From assembly GCA_937127205.1 (NCBI GenBank), contig CAKZLS010000246.1:1-16505 (forward strand): DNA of 16,505 bases, in the 5' to 3' direction. Both the position numbers and the translations under genes were made by a program. This DNA is from an uncultured Rhodospirillales bacterium. Lineage in GTDB: Bacteria; Pseudomonadota; Alphaproteobacteria; Rhodospirillales; Defluviicoccaceae. The notes under the pieces were generated by a model that was not told the origin of the DNA, did no database searches, and worked only from the letters and a program-made list of their open reading frames with translations. Below are positions 13,450-16,505 of the stretch, one piece after another. Numbering within the stretch: position 1 is the first letter of the stretch; every line of letters starts with the position of its first letter.

Positions 13450-15273
13450 ATGCCAAACACCTCGAATGCCAAACTGCTTGCTTGGGTCGACGAATGGGCG
13501 GCGCTTTGCAAGCCTGACGAAGTCTATTGGTGCGACGGTTCGGAAGAGGAATACGATCGCCTTTGTCAAGTGCTGGTCGACGGGGGCAGCTTCATCAAGC
13601 TTAACCCCGAGAAACGTCCCAACTCCTATCTTTGCCGGTCGCACCCCAGCGACGTGGCGCGGGTGGAAAACCGCACCTTCATTTGCTCCAATAAAGAAGA
13701 AGACGCCGGGATAACCAACAACTGGATGGACCCGGAAGAGATGAAAACCATCCTCCGGGGTCAGTATGACGGCTGCATGACCGGCCGGACCATGTACGTG
13801 ATTCCCTTCAGCATGGGGCCGCTAGGTTCGCCCATCGCCCAGATCGGCGTGCAGATTTCGGACTCCGCTTATGTGGCCACCAACATGCGGATCATGACCC
13901 GCATGGGACAAGCGGTTCTCGACGTGCTCGGCAACGACGAGTTCATTCCGTGCGTGCATTCGGTGGGCTATCCGCTGAAGCCGGGGCAGGAAGATCTGGC
14001 GTGGCCCTGCGAGCCGGATATCGATCGTAAGTACATCTGCCATTTCCCGGAAACCTATGAAATCTGGTCGTATGGCAGCGGCTATGGCGGCAACGCCCTG
14101 CTCGGTAAGAAGTGTCTGGCGCTCCGCATCGCCGCGTGCAAGGGCCGCGACGAGGGGTGGCTCGCCGAGCACATGCTGATCCTCGGCCTTGAGTCGCCCG
14201 AAGGTGAAAAGACCTATGTGGGCGCGGCATTCCCGAGCGCCTGCGGCAAAACGAACCTAGCCATGATTCTGCCGCCCGAAGGCTTCGAGGGCTGGAAAGC
14301 CCTGACCGTCGGCGATGACATCGCCTGGATGCGCCCGGGTCCCGATGGATCCCTTCGGGCCATCAATCCCGAGTACGGCTTCTTCGGCGTTGCTCCGGGA
14401 ACGTCCTACGACTCCAATCCCATGGCCATGGAGTCCATCAAGGCCAACAGCATCTTCACCAACGTTGCGCTTACCGACGACGGCGATGTGTGGTGGGAAG
14501 GCATGGACGGCCCTCCGCCGGCTCACGCCATCGACTGGAAGGGTAACGATTGGACACCGGACTCTGACACGCCGGCGGCCCATCCGAACGCCCGATTCAC
14601 AGCCCCGGCTGGGCAATGCCCGACCATCGATCCTGCCTGGGAAGACCCCGCGGGCGTGCCCATCAGCGCTTTCCTGTTCGGCGGCCGTCTGTCGAAGACG
14701 TTCCCGCTGGTCTATGAAGCGCGCGACTGGAACCATGGTGTGTTCATGGCGGCGACCATGGGTTCGGAAGCCACCGCGGCCGCCATCGGCCAGGAGGCCA
14801 TCCGTCGCGATCCAATGGCCATGCTTCCGTTCATGGGCTACAACATGGCGAAGTACTGGTCCAATTGGATCAGCTGGGGCAAGCGGACCGACGTGGAACT
14901 GCCGAAGATCTTCCGCACCAACTGGTTCCGTAAGGACGAGAACGGCAAGTTCATCTGGCCCGGATTCGGTCAGAACATGCGGGTGCTGAAGTGGGTCGTC
15001 GAGCGCGTCAACGGCAAGGCCGACGCCGTCGACAGCCCGTTTGGTCTGATGCCGCGGTACGAGGACATCACGTGGGCCGGTATCGACTTCGACAAGAACC
15101 AGTACAAGGGCATCACCGACATCAATCGGGAAGGCGCCCTGACCGAAGCCGAAGCCCTCAAAGACTACTTCGCCAAGTTCGGTGACGACCTGCCTCCGGA
15201 ACTGGAGAAAGAGCGTCAAGACTTGGCCGATCGCGCCCAAAAAGCGCCGGAAGTCTGGAGCTCCGCCGCTTAA
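13450..15273 (+). CDS. pckG: Phosphoenolpyruvate carboxykinase, GTP type
   Basis: Converts oxaloacetate and GTP to phosphoenolpyruvate, the entry step of gluconeogenesis, in the cytoplasm. The 607-residue length and motifs fit the GTP-dependent family: GRTMYVIPFSMGPLGSP (substrate loop), SYGSGYGGNALLGKKC, the P-loop AFPSACGKTN with the reactive Cys265 and Lys267, and the metal-binding GDDIAWMRPG. The ATP-type enzyme, usual in many alphaproteobacteria, is shorter (about 530 residues) with different motifs. The start giving MPNTSNAKLLAWVDEW is supported by GAGGGG about nine bases upstream; the 58 extra codons of the open frame are rejected. It stands alone, between its own leader and a strong terminator. 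Confidence 0.97.
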   Translation: MPNTSNAKLLAWVDEWAALCKPDEVYWCDGSEEEYDRLCQVLVDGGSFIKLNPEKRPNSYLCRSHPSDVARVENRTFICSNKEEDAGITNNWMDPEEMKTILRGQYDGCMTGRTMYVIPFSMGPLGSPIAQIGVQISDSAYVATNMRIMTRMGQAVLDVLGNDEFIPCVHSVGYPLKPGQEDLAWPCEPDIDRKYICHFPETYEIWSYGSGYGGNALLGKKCLALRIAACKGRDEGWLAEHMLILGLESPEGEKTYVGAAFPSACGKTNLAMILPPEGFEGWKALTVGDDIAWMRPGPDGSLRAINPEYGFFGVAPGTSYDSNPMAMESIKANSIFTNVALTDDGDVWWEGMDGPPPAHAIDWKGNDWTPDSDTPAAHPNARFTAPAGQCPTIDPAWEDPAGVPISAFLFGGRLSKTFPLVYEARDWNHGVFMAATMGSEATAAAIGQEAIRRDPMAMLPFMGYNMAKYWSNWISWGKRTDVELPKIFRTNWFRKDENGKFIWPGFGQNMRVLKWVVERVNGKADAVDSPFGLMPRYEDITWAGIDFDKNQYKGITDINREGALTEAEALKDYFAKFGDDLPPELEKERQDLADRAQKAPEVWSSAA

Positions 15274-15297
15274 GCGGATTTCCATGCGTGTTACGGA

Positions 15298-15328
15298 AAG
15301 CCGGCCCTCGGGCCGGCTTTTCTATTTT
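15298..15328 (+). terminator. Intrinsic terminator of pckG
   Basis: A perfect 10-bp inverted repeat, AAGCCGGCCC (15298-15307) and GGGCCGGCTT (15310-15319), is followed by TTCTATTTT. It begins 25 bases after the pckG stop. In the other direction the T-run is short, so it may serve the minus-strand RidA gene only weakly. Confidence 0.9.
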
Positions 15329-15376
15329 GAAATTCGCTTCTTCGGAACCGCGTTCGAGACCAATCCGAAGACGTCG

Positions 15377-15877
15377 TCACTTCCCGGCAATCATCGAAAC
15401 TTCGACGAGGACCGGTGCCCCCGGTTTGCTTCCGGGCAGGGCTCCTACTTCGACCGCGGCACGGGCCGGCGGGGTCAGGCCATTGTCAGTCCAGTACGGG
15501 CCATACACCTTGTTGAAATCGCCATAGAACTTCATGTCGGTGATGAACACGGTCGCCTTGAGGACATTCTCGAAACTCATCCCCGCCTCCACCAGGACGG
15601 ACTGGAGATTCTCCATGACGATCCTCGTCTGATCCTGGACATCGTCCACGCCGTCCGATGCATCGGCCGGAATGGCGCCGTTGACGTAGGGAATCTGGCC
15701 CGAAATGAACAGCAAGTCACCATACTGCATGCCCGGCGAGTATGGCGCGATGGGCTTGGCTCCCGCGGGATAAATGGGTTTTGCTTTTTCCGCGGCCCCT
15801 GCATCGCCAGCCGCCGCGATGCCAAAACTCAGAGCCAAAGTGAACAGAGCAGCGAGTATTCCACGATTCATCATCAT
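15377..15877 (-). CDS. Exported RidA-family protein
   Basis: A 166-residue protein with an N-terminal signal peptide (MMMNRGILAALFTLALSFGI, then Ala-rich with a probable cleavage near residues 26-29) and a complete RidA/YjgF domain from about residue 35. Visible hallmarks are GDLLFISGQIP, ENLQSVLVEAGMSFENVLKATVFITDM, the substrate-binding Arg139 in PPARAAVEV and Glu159 in VLVEVSMIAGK. Cytosolic RidA hydrolyses reactive enamines and imines from amino-acid metabolism; an exported form must act in the periplasm, where its substrate is unknown. Three ATGs in a row follow a GGAGAGGGAGA Shine-Dalgarno. It is transcribed away from the sulfatase gene and toward the pckG terminator. Confidence 0.9.
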   Translation of the reverse strand: MMMNRGILAALFTLALSFGIAAAGDAGAAEKAKPIYPAGAKPIAPYSPGMQYGDLLFISGQIPYVNGAIPADASDGVDDVQDQTRIVMENLQSVLVEAGMSFENVLKATVFITDMKFYGDFNKVYGPYWTDNGLTPPARAAVEVGALPGSKPGAPVLVEVSMIAGK

Positions 15878-15945
15878 TCTCCCTCTCCGGCAAATGTCAT
15901 CCGCCCGGACGACACGCCTTTTCAGATGTAATCGTCAGCTATTAG

Positions 15946-16140
15946 TCCACAGCGTCATCCGGTCTTGCCCGGGTCACTTGGGACAGCATTGCTAACGGGC
16001 TCAAAACGCTAGCACAATGGGCCACCGTCGGCGACACGGATATCGCCACGGTGTATGCGGCGAACATTATCGAGGGGAACAGTTCGGCACGAGTTGCCGA
16101 GTGCAATAAAACCCGAGACATCGTAGTAAAAATTATTTAG
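15946..16140 (+). pseudogene. Open 64-codon frame without a start, possible gene remnant
   Basis: Between an in-frame TAG at 15943 and a TAG at 16138 lies an uninterrupted frame whose middle reads WDSIANGLKTLAQWATVGD, then TDIATVYAANIIEGNSSA. It has no ATG and no clear ribosome site; the first possible start, a GTG, lies about halfway through. Codon thirds in the first part are GC-rich like the neighbouring genes, and composition looks more protein-like than a random frame. It could be the 3' end of a decayed gene, cut off by whatever placed the RidA gene beside it. I recognise no family, and chance remains a fair explanation. Confidence 0.25.
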
Positions 16141-16230
16141 CGTTAACGGGGGGTTGAAAACCAAGTCTGATACCAGAGCCGTACAAGCGACCTTTTCAGA
16201 CTTTTGTATTTCGGTGCGGAAATCTTTTTG

Positions 16231-16237
16231 GGAGGAG
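16231..16237 (+). promoter_or_regulatory. Strong Shine-Dalgarno that fixes a TTG start
   Basis: GGAGGAG lies six bases before TTG at 16244. The only nearby ATG (16271) has no good ribosome site and would cut off the basic start of the signal peptide, so TTG is the better start of the sulfatase. Confidence 0.75.
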
Positions 16238-16243
16238 AGAATC

Positions 16244-16505
16244 TTGAAAATAATAACAAGCAGAGGCGCCATGGGCGTCCTGGCGCTGTTGCTTGCCGGG
16301 CTGATGGCGGCGCCGGCATTCGCCGAAGACAAGAAGCCGAATATTCTGGTGATCTGGGGCGACGATATCGGACAGTCCAACGTCAGCGCCTACACCCGAG
16401 GCTTGGTGGGCTACAAAACGCCTAATATCGACCGTATCGCCAATGAAGGGATGATGTTCACCGATTACTACGGCGAGCAGTCGTGCACCGCCGGGCGGTC
16501 GTCGT
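16244..16505 (+). CDS. Exported sulfatase (arylsulfatase family), N-terminal part
   Basis: The first 87 codons of a type I sulfatase, cut by the window end. Residues 1-27 are a signal peptide (MKIITSRGAMGVLALLLAGL, then MAAPAFA, cleavage before EDKK). The mature start PNILVIWGDDIG has the calcium-binding Asp40 and Asp41; YKTPNIDRIANEGMMFTDYY is typical of the family. Cys81 in CTAGR fits the C-x-A/P-x-R motif that is oxidised to formylglycine, so the enzyme should be active if a maturase is present. The substrate (aryl sulfate, choline sulfate, sulfated glycan or other) cannot be told from this part. The TTG start is chosen because of the GGAGGAG before it. Confidence 0.93.
   Translation, partial: MKIITSRGAMGVLALLLAGLMAAPAFAEDKKPNILVIWGDDIGQSNVSAYTRGLVGYKTPNIDRIANEGMMFTDYYGEQSCTAGRSS

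Larger units (their letters stand above)
15878..16243. other. Divergent spacer between the exported RidA gene and the sulfatase gene
   Basis: 366 bp without a recognised gene. It should hold promoters for both divergent genes, but I cannot place convincing -35/-10 pairs. The left two thirds contain an open plus-strand frame without ATG (listed separately); the right third (about 16120-16225) is AT-rich, as expected for the sulfatase promoter. I see no repeats, tRNA or terminator here. Confidence 0.5.

Noticed and set aside
14257..15285. A 342-codon minus-strand open frame opposite pckG
   Set aside because: It is fully antisense to the conserved PEPCK coding sequence and has no recognisable domain.

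Overview
The window looks like chromosomal DNA of a GC-rich alphaproteobacterium, probably of Rhodospirillales type. The basis is gene order and protein style: cmk-rpsA-sppA-ihfB-lapA-pyrF-trpF and trpB-trpA-accD-folC are blocks I know from that class. I cannot name a genus.

Left part, minus strand (1-9964): a dense run of housekeeping genes. Reading in the direction of transcription it is cmk (CMP kinase), rpsA (ribosomal protein S1), sppA (signal peptide peptidase), ihfB (IHF beta), a small LapA-type membrane protein, pyrF (OMP decarboxylase), trpF, trpB, trpA, accD and folC. folC runs off the left edge. trpB/trpA and trpA/accD overlap as ATGA, and trpF starts inside pyrF, so these look translationally coupled. 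The run joins pyrimidine, tryptophan, fatty-acid and folate synthesis with translation and nucleoid functions.

Middle part, plus strand (10166-13169): an accessory operon transcribed divergently from cmk. It has two related DUF1538 membrane proteins, a degenerate P-II-like protein with no tyrosine at all, a two-CBS-domain protein and a HugZ/pyridoxamine-oxidase-like protein. The last four genes are linked by three successive ATGA overlaps. DUF1538 pairs have, as I recall, been reported as a two-component Na+(Li+,K+)/H+ antiporter (UmpAB). If so, this is a cation antiporter packaged with two candidate nucleotide-sensing subunits, and it is the most interesting item in the window.

Right part: a GTP-type PEP carboxykinase gene with a 280-bp leader carrying several TTGC/GCAA palindromes and followed by a clear intrinsic terminator. 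Then come a minus-strand RidA-family protein with a signal peptide, a 366-bp divergent spacer holding an unexplained 64-codon open frame, and the first 87 codons of an exported type I sulfatase, which include its formylglycine motif. I see no tRNA, rRNA, CRISPR array or insertion sequence.
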